Assembly (NCBI RefSeq): GCF_004364935.1 | Contig: NZ_SOBT01000008.1 | Span: forward strand, 558,001-622,000 | Length of the DNA: 64,000 nucleotides | Reading direction: 5' to 3' | Origin: Panacagrimonas perspica | GTDB taxonomy: Bacteria > Pseudomonadota > Gammaproteobacteria > Nevskiales > Nevskiaceae | Shown here: positions 9,302 to 17,897 of the stretch, in pieces | How the letters are laid out: the number at the start of each line of letters is the position of its first letter | Numbering within the stretch: position 1 is the stretch's first letter | Made by a program: the position numbers and the translations under genes | The notes under the pieces: model-generated | The model's input: the letters and a program-made list of their open reading frames with translations, nothing else | What the model was told of the DNA's origin: nothing | The model's database searches: none

Positions 9302-10633
9302 TCAATTCACCAGAACCTGCACGTCGACGCGCCGGTTCTTTGCGCGATTCGCTGGCGTGTCGTTCGGGGCCACCGGCTCGGAGTCGGCACGACCCTCTGA
9401 CCGGATGCGACCTGCGGGGACACGGTTCGAAAGATGCTGGGCAACGCTCTCGGCACGGGCTGTCGACAGATGCCAGTTGGACGGGAAGCGCACCGAGCGG
9501 ATCGGCTGATTGTCCGAGTGACCGATGATCAATACCTTGCCCGGCACCTTCGCGATCGCGTCGCCGATGCGTTCGAGCAGCGGCAGCATCTTGTCCGGGA
9601 TCGAGTTGCTGGCCGGAGCGAAGAAGCCATCGGAACGGATCGTCACGACGCTGCGATCGGCATAGTCCCCGACGTCGACGAGGCCGGCGGTGATGTCGCT
9701 GGCCAGCAGTGTGCGCAGGCGGGGCGGCACCGGCTTGGATGGCACCGGCGGCGCGGCGCGCTGCTCCGCTTGCGGCGCCTGGATGCCGCGAATACCCGCG
9801 AATACGGGGTCCGACTTGCGGTTCAGGATGGAGCTGAACGCCACGAATGCGATCGTGAGGATCAGCGCGGTGGCGGCGACGACGACCCAGACCGGGATCG
9901 CATCGAGCACCTTGTTGCGCGGAAGCTGCGCGCCCTTCCAGTGCGGGCTGAGTTCGCGTTCGGGTTCGCCACGCTCGCGGCGCAGCATCTCGAACAGGCG
10001 CTCGCGCACCTGCAGCAGTTGCGCCTGCCCGTTGTCGAGCACGCGGAACCGGCCCTGGAAACCCAGCGACAGGCAGATTTCGAGCAATTCCAGGAGATCC
10101 CGGTTCTGCTTGGGATTCTCGGCCAGCTTGGCCAGCAACTGGAACGTCTTTTCGCCGCCCCAGGCTTCGTTGTGGAACGTCACCAGAAGGCTCTGCGCGC
10201 TCCACTGGCCGGAACCGCCCCAGGGCGTGTTGGCGGCTGTCTCGTCGACGAAGGTGCACAGCACGTAGCGCGCCGCGACGACCTGCTCCGACGGAATCTG
10301 CGCACGACGAGCCGAGGTCTCGAACGCACGGATGCCATCCACGAGTCGCGCCTTGACCTGCGACGAGTCCGCCTGTGTCGCCACGCGGAGCTGAGGGATC
10401 AGATCGAGCAGCGGCGTGGCGGCCGAGACCAGCGGATTCGCCCCGACCGTGTCCGGCAGATGGTCTAGCGAGGGCGCTGGCTGCGGTGCACGTGGCGCGG
10501 CGTGCTGCTGGGCCGGACGGGGCGGGGGCGGCGGTGCATCCGCGGGCTTGGACTGCGCGCGGCGCGGCGTCGGGACCATGACGGTGCGGTCGTCGGCGCG
10601 CGGAGCAAAGGGATCGTCGGGATCGATGGCCAT
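9302..10633 (-). CDS. tssL: TssL (DotU-like) with C-terminal OmpA-type peptidoglycan-binding domain
   Basis: The 443 residues divide into four parts. First is a Pro-rich cytoplasmic leader (about 20-60). Second is the DotU domain (about 65-240) with FVDETAANTPWGG and LGFQGRFR. Third is one transmembrane helix (247-268). Fourth is a periplasmic OmpA/MotB domain (about 320-443) with LIIGHSDNQP, LSTARAESV and the final NRRVDVQV. This is the extended, cell-wall-anchoring form; in other species the anchor is a separate TagL-type protein. TssL works with TssM and TssJ to anchor the sheath baseplate to the envelope. It follows tssK after a 127-base gap. Confidence 0.95.
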   Translation of the reverse strand: MAIDPDDPFAPRADDRTVMVPTPRRAQSKPADAPPPPPRPAQQHAAPRAPQPAPSLDHLPDTVGANPLVSAATPLLDLIPQLRVATQADSSQVKARLVDGIRAFETSARRAQIPSEQVVAARYVLCTFVDETAANTPWGGSGQWSAQSLLVTFHNEAWGGEKTFQLLAKLAENPKQNRDLLELLEICLSLGFQGRFRVLDNGQAQLLQVRERLFEMLRRERGEPERELSPHWKGAQLPRNKVLDAIPVWVVVAATALILTIAFVAFSSILNRKSDPVFAGIRGIQAPQAEQRAAPPVPSKPVPPRLRTLLASDITAGLVDVGDYADRSVVTIRSDGFFAPASNSIPDKMLPLLERIGDAIAKVPGKVLIIGHSDNQPIRSVRFPSNWHLSTARAESVAQHLSNRVPAGRIRSEGRADSEPVAPNDTPANRAKNRRVDVQVLVN

Positions 10634-10760
10634 GAGGGTGCCCTAAACGTGTTCGTCGCTGCAGGTGACACCAATGCTTCTCGCCCGGACAACGGAGGAG
10701 AAGGAAACCGCGCGCCTTGCGCGCGGTGGAGTGAAAAGGGCGGCCGTTCGTTTCATCGAA

Positions 10761-12095
10761 CTACGAGCGGATGGCCCAGCATTCCATCTCGAGACCCGGG
10801 AACTCGCCGGCAATGTGCATGGCGAGTCCCCCCGATTTTTCGAGCTGCTTCCACATCTCGCCGCCGCGATCCATCTCGAAATAATTGAAGCCGGCGTGGA
10901 ACGGAATCTGGCGAGGCGCCACCGGCAACGGCTTGAGCGCGATGCCCTGCAACTGGAGATTCACCAGGTCGCGCAGCTTCTCGACCGGACCGAGCTTGGT
11001 CTGAGCGGGGAAGCGCGCACGGAGCTGTTCGGCCGGAACCTGCGCGTTGACGGCCAGAATGAAATTGGCCGAACGGATCAGTTCCTGATCTGGAATCACG
11101 GCCACGTGAACGCCGAACTTGCGCGCCTGGAGTTCGATCGGGATCGCCGTGGTTTCCAGCACCACGCTCAGGCTGGCGCGCAGTTCCGCCATCAACTGCG
11201 GGAAGCAGCGTTCGGGGTGTGGATGCAGGTACTTGGGATACGCGGCCGGGCGGCGACCGTCGCGAAACGTAGCGAGATCGCCGGCCATCGTGACGCAGAT
11301 CTGGTACAGCGTTTCCGGATGCAGCGGCGAGATGCTGCGAAGGTGCGCCACCAGCGGCTCGTAGCGATTGACGGTCTGCAGAAACAGGAAATCCGCGATC
11401 TCCGCCACGCCGCCGCGTCCGGGATGCGCCAGGCGGGACGCCAGGGCCTCACCGCGCTGGTGGAGCATGCCCTCGAGTTCCTGCAGATACGCCGACAGCA
11501 CCGGGCTGACGCTGATCGACAGATTGGGCTGGATGAACTGGCGGTCGAGCACGACGAGGTTGTCGGCGCGCCGTTCCATGACGCGCGTGATACCGATCGT
11601 GACCCACGCGTCCGTCTGGTCGCGTGCGAGCAGCAGGCGCATCTTGAGATCCGCCACCCGCATCGGCGCGCGCCCATCGGCGCCGCTGTTGTGATCGGCA
11701 ACCTCGGTGTCGGTCGCGCCGTAACGCGCGAACATGGCCTCAGAGCTGTCGCCCGAGTCCACCTCGACCGAGCCGGGGCGACGCACCGGCACCGCCAGCA
11801 TCAGCAGTTCGTTCTTCGCATTGGCCGGAATCTCGAGCGGAACCGGGCCGGCATCGCGCTCGGGGAAGTCGAACGGCGTTCCGTCCGGCATGACGCCACG
11901 TGCCGCCGAGATCGACACCTTCCCGAGCGCCAGCGCGGTTTCGTCGAGAACGAAATGCGAGAAACCCCAGGGATAGGGCGTGATTTCACCCGCGCGATTT
12001 TCGAGCGCGCGCTCGAAATAACGGTCCTGCTGCTGGAAGTGCTGCGGCTGAAGGAACATTCCTTCTGACCAGACGACCTTTTTGCTCCAGGACAT
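10761..12095 (-). CDS. tssK: TssK, baseplate-to-membrane-complex adaptor
   Basis: The 444-residue product begins with the highly conserved TssK signature (VVWSEGMFLQPQHFQQQDRYFE), and its length is normal for the family. TssK forms trimers at the cytoplasmic baseplate and links TssFGE to the TssL/TssM complex. The gene lies between tssJ and tssL, the usual J-K-L order. The initiator Met is set by the conserved N-terminus MSWSKKV. I see no truncation or odd residue in the conserved blocks. Confidence 0.96.
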   Translation of the reverse strand: MSWSKKVVWSEGMFLQPQHFQQQDRYFERALENRAGEITPYPWGFSHFVLDETALALGKVSISAARGVMPDGTPFDFPERDAGPVPLEIPANAKNELLMLAVPVRRPGSVEVDSGDSSEAMFARYGATDTEVADHNSGADGRAPMRVADLKMRLLLARDQTDAWVTIGITRVMERRADNLVVLDRQFIQPNLSISVSPVLSAYLQELEGMLHQRGEALASRLAHPGRGGVAEIADFLFLQTVNRYEPLVAHLRSISPLHPETLYQICVTMAGDLATFRDGRRPAAYPKYLHPHPERCFPQLMAELRASLSVVLETTAIPIELQARKFGVHVAVIPDQELIRSANFILAVNAQVPAEQLRARFPAQTKLGPVEKLRDLVNLQLQGIALKPLPVAPRQIPFHAGFNYFEMDRGGEMWKQLEKSGGLAMHIAGEFPGLEMECWAIRS

Positions 12096-12156
12096 ATACG
12101 GATTTCCAGTAGTTCAGCGCAGGCCCGGACGCGAAGGTGCGTCAGCGCAACGCGGT

Positions 12157-12669
12157 TCAATCCTTTTCAGCTTCATCCTCGACGGTGACGCTCAAGGCCT
12201 TCTGCTCGGCCTTGAGCGACAGCACGCCACTGGCGCCTGGGGCGATCTTGGTCGAAGCGCGCCAGGTGGAGCGTTCGACGTCGCGATACGCGCCCATGAC
12301 GGCGATGAACTGCACGTCGGGTGCGTATTCGCGAGGCTGCGTGATGGTTTCACCCGGCTTGAGAACGAATTCCTCCCGCTTGGCGAGGTCGGCGGCGAGG
12401 ATCTGCTCGTCCTTTTCGTAGAGCGCGAAGAAGTCGGCCTTCTCGAACTCGGTGAGTGAACGCAGCGCGTAGATGCGCACCACCAGCGGCGAGGCGCGTC
12501 CGGTGGCATCCGGATTCAGATCCGCTGCCGCAATGACCGCAAGCTCCAGCTTTGCTGGCTTCGGCGGTTCCGGCGGCTTCTTGCTGAAGCAACCGCTGAG
12601 CAGCATGACGCCGAGCACAAGGCTCAGCCACAACGTGATCGATCTCGAATTTCCCTGATATGCCTTCAT
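12157..12669 (-). CDS. tssJ: TssJ, outer-membrane lipoprotein of the T6SS
   Basis: I start the gene at the ATG at 12669 (MKAYQGNS), which has a GGGGA site about ten bases upstream; an in-frame TTG five codons earlier is the alternative. The N-terminus is a lipoprotein signal with the lipobox LLSGC, so Cys27 is the acylated residue. The next residues, FSKKPPEPP, carry no Asp at +2, which is consistent with transport to the outer membrane. The mature 144 residues fit the transthyretin-like TssJ fold (ADLNPDATGRASPLVVRIYAL). TssJ holds the TssM periplasmic domain at the outer membrane. Confidence 0.92.
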   Translation of the reverse strand: MKAYQGNSRSITLWLSLVLGVMLLSGCFSKKPPEPPKPAKLELAVIAAADLNPDATGRASPLVVRIYALRSLTEFEKADFFALYEKDEQILAADLAKREEFVLKPGETITQPREYAPDVQFIAVMGAYRDVERSTWRASTKIAPGASGVLSLKAEQKALSVTVEDEAEKD

Positions 12670-12720
12670 TTGCCACGTCCCCAATCGCCCGGGTCAAGTC
12701 GACCCTTGAAACTTCTTCTG

Positions 12721-14556
12721 CTACTTGCGTCGTTGCTGTTGACCGCGCTCGAGCGCGGCGATGTGTTCCTCGTACGCGCGCAGGAACTCCCTTCCGAACA
12801 GCGCGTGGAAATCCTCCTCGGCTTCCAGCGCGATCTGGCGATACAGCTCGCTGAACATGTCCCAGAGCTTGCCCTTGCGGTTCATCGGGACCAGGGCGTT
12901 GATGCCGCCCTTTTCCGGCAGGCGCGATTCGATCTGAGACGGCTCGAAGCGCTTGAGCACCGCGGACAGGGCCGCTCGCAATCCGGCCATGAATCCGAAC
13001 TCGTGGGCACGAAGATCGGCATACGCGTCGCGCATGGCCTCGTCGGCTTCCATGAAGCCCGGCATCTGCGGGCCGAACAGGTAGCGCAGTGCCAGCCTGG
13101 CGTCCGGCGAGAACTTCAAAGGATTGTTGCGCCCGCTGGCGATCATCGTGACGTCCGCACGCATTTCGCGCTTGACGCTGCCGCGCGCATTGAGCAGCGC
13201 GATGGTGCCTGCGGTCGACTCGTGCATCAGCGTGCCGATTTTGTACATCAGCTCGGGCGTCAGCTCGTTGATCACCAGGTCCTGTGCGTTGAGACCCGCC
13301 ATCAGGGCGCCGAGCAGATCGGACGGAGCCGCGGCGGGCCCGGTCGGAACCGGAGGCTGCGTCGCCACAGGCGCCTGCGGTGCGTACCTCGGCGGCGGCG
13401 TGGGCTGCGCAGGCATCGGCGGCCGTGCAGCCGGCACCTGCGGAGGCGGAGGTGCAGGGCGCTCGATCTTCGGCGGAGGGGCCACGACCGGTGGTGGGGG
13501 CACCGGCTCTTCCGAGGACGGGCCGAAGGCGTCGAGGTCCAGAATCTGCGCTTCCGGCAGCGGCGTAGGCGTGATCGCCTTGGGGGGCGTGAATGCCGAA
13601 TTGAGCTCCGGCACATGGTCCGACACCGGACCCGCGGCAGCCTTGTTGAAGCCGCCCAGGAACTGGGTCAGGCCGCTGTCGGTACCGCCGGAGTACGACG
13701 GTGCCGGCTTGCCCAGCGGGCCGCTGGCGAACGGGTCTCCAGAGGACGATCCGGACGACAGCCCGAACATTGCATCGAGACTGCCTTCGCCGGGCGCCTT
13801 GGGGGCGCTGTTGCCGCCCAGCAGCGAGGCGAAACCATCCTCGAAGTCGTCCAGATCGGCCGCGGGTTGCTGGGATTCCGATGGCGGAGGAGCCATCGGA
13901 TCGAAATCGTCGGGAAATGAGCCGCTACCGAACTTTGCCGCAGGTGGGGGAAGGGGCGGCGCGGCGGTTCGTGGCTGCGGCGGAGGGGGGGGCGGTGTCG
14001 GCGCGGCCCCAAAGCCAAGGTCGTCGAACATCGAGTCCGCTGACTGCGAACTGCCGGAGCCGCTCCCAGCGCCGATACCGAGGATGTCGTCGAAGACGTT
14101 CGAAGAATCGGCCGCCGGGGGAATGTGCCCCACCGGCTCGCGAACGGGTGGCGCGACGGGTGCGGGTGGCCGCGCCCATTGCTGCGAGGCGGACATCGGC
14201 GGTGCCGTCCGTGCCGAAGCGGCGGCGCCGTCTTCCCGCACTTCGAGCTCGAACGGTCCGATCGTCAGCCGGTCGCCATTGCGAATCGCGGAGGTGTTGC
14301 CCTTGCCCAGCGGTACCCCGTTGACCCGAAGCGGATTGGTACCCTGGTCGACGACATGGAAACCGCCGTCGCGGAAGCTGAATTCAGCATGCACGCGCGA
14401 AACCGCGCGCTTCGGATCGTTGAGCACGAGCGTGCAATCTGGCGAGCGGCCGGCGCTGCCTCCGCGCTCGTCGATCTGGACCGACTGCGGAACCGGTGGC
14501 GTCATGCCGCCGACGCTCACGACCTCGACGGTGATCAACGCAGGCCTCCCGCGCAT
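12721..14556 (-). CDS. tagH: TagH-type FHA-domain protein (T6SS activator)
   Basis: Residues about 5-110 form an FHA phosphothreonine-binding domain (AGRSPDCTLVLND, SRVHAEF, DQGTNPLRVNG). The middle, about 120-410, is low-complexity Pro/Ala/Gly. The C-terminal 200 residues match the TagH/Fha C-terminal domain (ELMYKIGTLMHESTAGT, GFMEADEAMRDAY, LYRQIALEAEEDF). In the characterised pathway, PpkA phosphorylates an Fha protein and phosphorylated Fha promotes sheath assembly, while PppA reverses this. The length (611 residues) is mostly due to the linker. The gene stands at the 5' side of the J-K-L-M block. The FHA half is similar to the small FHA protein at 15356-15697. Confidence 0.93.
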   Translation of the reverse strand: MRGRPALITVEVVSVGGMTPPVPQSVQIDERGGSAGRSPDCTLVLNDPKRAVSRVHAEFSFRDGGFHVVDQGTNPLRVNGVPLGKGNTSAIRNGDRLTIGPFELEVREDGAAASARTAPPMSASQQWARPPAPVAPPVREPVGHIPPAADSSNVFDDILGIGAGSGSGSSQSADSMFDDLGFGAAPTPPPPPPQPRTAAPPLPPPAAKFGSGSFPDDFDPMAPPPSESQQPAADLDDFEDGFASLLGGNSAPKAPGEGSLDAMFGLSSGSSSGDPFASGPLGKPAPSYSGGTDSGLTQFLGGFNKAAAGPVSDHVPELNSAFTPPKAITPTPLPEAQILDLDAFGPSSEEPVPPPPVVAPPPKIERPAPPPPQVPAARPPMPAQPTPPPRYAPQAPVATQPPVPTGPAAAPSDLLGALMAGLNAQDLVINELTPELMYKIGTLMHESTAGTIALLNARGSVKREMRADVTMIASGRNNPLKFSPDARLALRYLFGPQMPGFMEADEAMRDAYADLRAHEFGFMAGLRAALSAVLKRFEPSQIESRLPEKGGINALVPMNRKGKLWDMFSELYRQIALEAEEDFHALFGREFLRAYEEHIAALERGQQQRRK

Positions 14557-14665
14557 AGATGGAATGACGGGAGTGTACGGCCATTAACGGGGCTAGTTAA
14601 GGCGCGCGACGCGGACACCGCGGCGCGTCCCGGTCGACAATGAGAACGTGGTCTCAGGAACGCCG

Positions 14666-15310
14666 TCACGACTTGGGCTGCGGCCGGTAGAACTTGAAAG
14701 TGCCCTTGACCTTGACCGTCGTCTTGTCCTCGCCCTCGGTCTTCTCGTACGACTGGAAGTAGAGCTGGTTGGCGGTCACCGGCGCCTTCGTGGATGGCGG
14801 AATGTTCTGCTCCCAGACGGTGATCCGGCCGTCGCCGTCGATCGATTTGACGATGGCGGTATGGTGCGGACGGTCGCCGTTCTTGCTGGTGGTGTCCTTG
14901 GGCGTGTCGATCTCCATTTCAAACGAGTAATTCGTGAACTGGATGATGTCGCCCGGCTTGGCGGACGCAAGATCGACCGCGCTGCCCCAGATGTAGTCGG
15001 CGTCCTTCACGACGGGTCCGAAGTCTGCGGCGCTCTTGGCGCCAGCGTCCTTCAGCGCCTTGTCGGCCAGATCGAAGCACTCGCCGGATCCGACGACCTT
15101 GCCGCCATTGCTGCTGGCGTAGTTCAAGATCTTCTGCGCGTCTACCGCGCCGCCGGCGTTGAGTTCCTCGGGCGGCGTGGTCGGCGTGCTCATACCCATT
15201 GGGCCGGGGCGATCGCCTTCGGCCAGCAGGTTGGCCGAGCTGGTGGGGCCACCCGGACGCGACGCGTTCGGCGTCTCCAGTCCTACCAGTCCCATGCTGT
15301 TTCCGGCCAT
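14666..15310 (-). CDS. Predicted cysteine-hydrolase fold protein, candidate T6SS effector
   Basis: This 214-residue protein has no signal peptide or membrane segment. The first 50 residues are Gly/Ser/Pro-rich. A compact domain follows with the only cysteine, Cys78, in GECFDLADKAL. It continues with the turn KPGDIIQFTNYSFE, then His149/His150 in PHHTAIV, then VWEQN (165-169). A Cys at a helix start, a GDIIQF turn, a His-x-AIV strand and a polar third residue is the NlpC/P60/CHAP-like papain order, and is closest in feel to the BBC1/AIM3-type domain. The start has a strong AAGGAGA site. It sits among FHA, PAAR-like and adaptor genes, where cargo is often encoded. No signal-bearing immunity gene is adjacent. 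Fold assignment is inference. Confidence 0.6.
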   Translation of the reverse strand: MAGNSMGLVGLETPNASRPGGPTSSANLLAEGDRPGPMGMSTPTTPPEELNAGGAVDAQKILNYASSNGGKVVGSGECFDLADKALKDAGAKSAADFGPVVKDADYIWGSAVDLASAKPGDIIQFTNYSFEMEIDTPKDTTSKNGDRPHHTAIVKSIDGDGRITVWEQNIPPSTKAPVTANQLYFQSYEKTEGEDKTTVKVKGTFKFYRPQPKS

Positions 15311-15355
15311 TTGCTCTCCTTGCCTGTCGTGCTGCCAAGTGCTCGAGGTTCTGCT

Positions 15356-15697
15356 TCAAGCACGCCCACGCACGGGAGCGCCACCGGCACCCAGCGTCGC
15401 GCGGATGACGTACACGCCCATCTCGAGCCTGGCTCCGTCGGTCACCGGCACTTCGTCGCCCATTTCAAGCGGCCGACCGTCGACCAGCAGATCGTTGGTC
15501 CCGCGGCACAGCACTTTCACCACCCCGTGCCGGCGCAGGAACTGGGCATGAATGCGTGAGACGGTGCGCCCCGGATCAGCCAGGACCAAAGCATTCACCG
15601 TGGCGCGCCCGACGGTTCCACCAGCGGCGTCGATGGTGGCTTCCATCGGACTGTCGGGTGCGCGGCCATTCACGCTGATGACTTCGACGAAAACCAT
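15356..15697 (-). CDS. Small stand-alone FHA-domain protein
   Basis: The 113 residues are essentially one FHA domain: GGTVGRATVNALVLADP, then SRIHAQF, then RGTNDLLVDGRPL. The GR, SRIH and TNDLLV blocks correspond to the phosphothreonine-binding loops. It resembles the FHA half of TagH (15-20 residue blocks align well by eye), so it is probably a paralogue that lost or never had the TagH C-terminal domain. It could be a second phospho-reader for the locus kinase or compete with TagH. It sits 7 bases downstream of the PAAR-like gene and is probably co-translated with it. Confidence 0.85.
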   Translation of the reverse strand: MVFVEVISVNGRAPDSPMEATIDAAGGTVGRATVNALVLADPGRTVSRIHAQFLRRHGVVKVLCRGTNDLLVDGRPLEMGDEVPVTDGARLEMGVYVIRATLGAGGAPVRGRA

Positions 15698-15704
15698 GTG
15701 AGTC

Positions 15705-16106
15705 TCAGGGCATCAGGTCCAGCACGAGCGGCTGGCTCGGGACGGTCTGTACGCCGATGGCGTTCGTACTGTTCTGCATGGTCGTGCTGGTCAGCCTTGT
15801 GATGGGCATGCCCATGCACAGGCAGGTGTTGGAACCCAGCGTGTAACGACCGGGACCCATGACGGTGCCCGAGGCCACGCCCATCGCCACGCCGGGATTG
15901 TCGCCGTTCGACATCGGGGCGGTGGACGCGAGCGTATGAAGCGGACAGCACAGGACCAGCACGTTCGGAATGAACCCCACCGTCGTCGGCAGCAGCCAGA
16001 TATTCGGATAGGGGATGGGGACCGGCGCGGGCGCGGGCGGGGCGGGGGTCAGGCAGACGTCGGGAAACGCCAGGCCGATACCGATCATCTGTGTATTGAC
16101 GAACAT
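15705..16106 (-). CDS. PAAR-like DUF4150 protein, T6SS spike tip
   Basis: The 133-residue product has the DUF4150 layout: NTQMIGIGLAFPDVCLTPAPP, then a Pro-rich stretch, NVLVLCCPLHTLAST, MSNGDNPGVAMGVASGTVMGP and TCLCMGMPITRLTS. The family is a PAAR relative expected to cap the VgrG needle and carry or connect cargo. There is no C-terminal toxin extension here, so cargo must be separate; the adjacent predicted hydrolase is the obvious candidate. It follows the DUF3540 gene after 17 bases. DUF2169, DUF3540 and DUF4150 genes often travel together as a delivery cassette, and this is such a case. Confidence 0.87.
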   Translation of the reverse strand: MFVNTQMIGIGLAFPDVCLTPAPPAPAPVPIPYPNIWLLPTTVGFIPNVLVLCCPLHTLASTAPMSNGDNPGVAMGVASGTVMGPGRYTLGSNTCLCMGMPITRLTSTTMQNSTNAIGVQTVPSQPLVLDLMP

Positions 16107-16123
16107 CGGAATCTCCGTCCGGA

Positions 16124-16801
16124 TCAGCCGAAGTGGATTTGCGAACCGGTGGTCTTGACCATCTTCTCGCCGTTGACGAAGACGTGCTCACCCGTCTGGC
16201 GAAGGATCTGTTTGGCCTGGACTTCGACGTAGTCACCACTGACGCGATCCATGCCTTCGGTCCTGCGCGAGTGCTGCTTGCTGTAGTGCATCACGCGATC
16301 GAACACGGTGTTGAGGACGGCGCCGACGAGCTTCATCGTATTGCCGATCACCTTGAATTCCCGGCCCATCACGATGGCTTCATCGGAATGGAGTTCGGCG
16401 CGTTGCGTGTTCAGCACGAACGCCGCCGTCTTGAATCCAAGCGAGCCCGACGCGACGGTGAGGGCAGCCTCGCCAGTGTCGATACAGGTGGGGCCGTTGA
16501 GTCGCAGCGTGTGACTCGTGCCCTCCTCGCGTTGCAGCACCGCGGTGATCCACAGCTGGTCCGGCGCCACGATCAGGGCGGCCACCGTGTCGCCGATCGT
16601 CGGTTCCAGCAGGCAACTGACGGCCCGTCGACCCGGGCCCGTCAGCGTGCCGCTGGCGATGGTGAACTGGTCGCCGTCGACTGCGGTGATGATGCCGACG
16701 CAGTGCGTCGCCGAGATCGGCCGTTCCCGACGCGTCGAAGGAGCGGCGCGGCCCGGCGACGTGGCGGTGGAAGGGAGGCGGTCTGTTTCGAGAACATTCA
16801 T
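16124..16801 (-). CDS. DUF3540 protein of the T6SS delivery cassette
   Basis: I use the ATG at 16801 (MNVLETDRLPS), which has a GGAG site six bases upstream and lies 22 bases after the upstream stop; a longer in-frame reading would overlap the preceding gene. The 225 residues match DUF3540: VGIITAVDGDQFTIASG, SCLLEPTIGDTVAAL, a repetitive beta-rich middle (LGFKTAAFVLNTQRAELHSDE), and the end YVEVQAKQILRQTGEHVF. The strand-rich middle resembles the gp5/VgrG-type OB and beta-helix regions. A role as adaptor between VgrG and the PAAR-like tip is inference from context. No catalytic motif is visible. Confidence 0.82.
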   Translation of the reverse strand: MNVLETDRLPSTATSPGRAAPSTRRERPISATHCVGIITAVDGDQFTIASGTLTGPGRRAVSCLLEPTIGDTVAALIVAPDQLWITAVLQREEGTSHTLRLNGPTCIDTGEAALTVASGSLGFKTAAFVLNTQRAELHSDEAIVMGREFKVIGNTMKLVGAVLNTVFDRVMHYSKQHSRRTEGMDRVSGDYVEVQAKQILRQTGEHVFVNGEKMVKTTGSQIHFG

Positions 16802-16823
16802 GGCGTACTCCAGGTATCGGGTT

Positions 16824-17894
16824 TCATCGCGTGGCGGCGGCGACGGGCGGCGCCCAGTCTTCCGCCTGCGCGAGCGTGGCGTCGGTTTCGAGCGCGCGTG
16901 CACGATCGGAGAACTGGGCGTCCTGCGTCTGCGCGCGGTGCAGCTTGGTGCGGAACATTCGCGCCTGGCGAGCGTCCACGCCCGTCAGATCCGCGTGGCT
17001 GAAATCCGCGTAGGTCAACTCGGCGGCGCGCAGCATCGCGCCGGGCAGCTTCGCATGCCCAAAATGGCATTGGAAAAGGTCGGCTTCGTCGAAGCGGGCG
17101 CCCGGCAGTTCGCAGGCGCTGAACAGTGATTCGCGGAACGAACTGCGGCTGAAGTTGACGTTACGGCCCTTGGTCTCGCCGAAGAGCACGTGCTTGCCAT
17201 GGGCGCCGCTGAAGTCGCAGTCGGTCAGCGTCGAACCCTGGAAATTGCACTGCTGCATCGGCACGTCGCGGAAGCTCGATCCGGACAAGTCCAGTCCATT
17301 GAACTGGCAGCATTCGAGCGTGAGGCCGACGAACGACTTCGCCTTCAGATCGGTCTTGGCGAACGTGACGCGCTTGAGGTCCGCGCCCTGCAAGGTCATG
17401 CCGTCGGCCTTGCACTCGTACACCGTGCTGTGCAGCCAGCGCGTCACGTCGGCGTTGACGTCGACCAGGCTCGAGTTCAGCAGGTTTCCGGACTCCAGGT
17501 TGGCGCCGGTGATCGCGCTGCCGTCCAGCACACACTTGGTGAACGAGGCCATCGTGAGATCGGTCTTGCTCAACTGGACGGACAGCAGCGAAGACTCGTT
17601 GAACAGGGAGGCGTGGAGATCGGCGCCGTACAGATTCGCCCGGTCCAGCTTGCAAGTGCTGAACACGGCGTTGCGGGCATCCACGCCGGTCATCAGGGCA
17701 TCGACGAAGGTGCACCGATCGAACACCGACTCGCGCATCATCGCGCCGCGCAAATCACACCCGTCGAAGCAGCAACCGGTGAACACGCCACCGGCCAGAT
17801 AAGCCTCGTGCAGCACGACGTCGGAGAAGTTCTTGTTCTCGATCGTCTCGCCCATCACCAAGGCGATGGCCAGCAGCTTCTTGTCCATGGCCAT
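16824..17894 (-). CDS. Pentapeptide-repeat protein of the T6SS cassette
   Basis: The 356-residue protein is almost entirely pentapeptide repeats of the A(D/N)LXX type (DGCDLRGAMM, CKLDRANLYGADLHASLF, AELTYADFSHADLTGVDA), which form a right-handed quadrilateral beta-helix. There is no signal peptide. It begins three bases after the stop of the large DUF2169-pentapeptide gene, and its repeats resemble that protein's C-terminal half, so it probably arose by duplication. Such proteins in T6SS loci are thought to act as scaffolds or adaptors. A DNA-gyrase-mimic role, known for MfpA/Qnr, is possible in principle but nothing here supports it. Confidence 0.85.
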   Translation of the reverse strand: MAMDKKLLAIALVMGETIENKNFSDVVLHEAYLAGGVFTGCCFDGCDLRGAMMRESVFDRCTFVDALMTGVDARNAVFSTCKLDRANLYGADLHASLFNESSLLSVQLSKTDLTMASFTKCVLDGSAITGANLESGNLLNSSLVDVNADVTRWLHSTVYECKADGMTLQGADLKRVTFAKTDLKAKSFVGLTLECCQFNGLDLSGSSFRDVPMQQCNFQGSTLTDCDFSGAHGKHVLFGETKGRNVNFSRSSFRESLFSACELPGARFDEADLFQCHFGHAKLPGAMLRAAELTYADFSHADLTGVDARQARMFRTKLHRAQTQDAQFSDRARALETDATLAQAEDWAPPVAAATR

Positions 17895-17897
17895 GCG

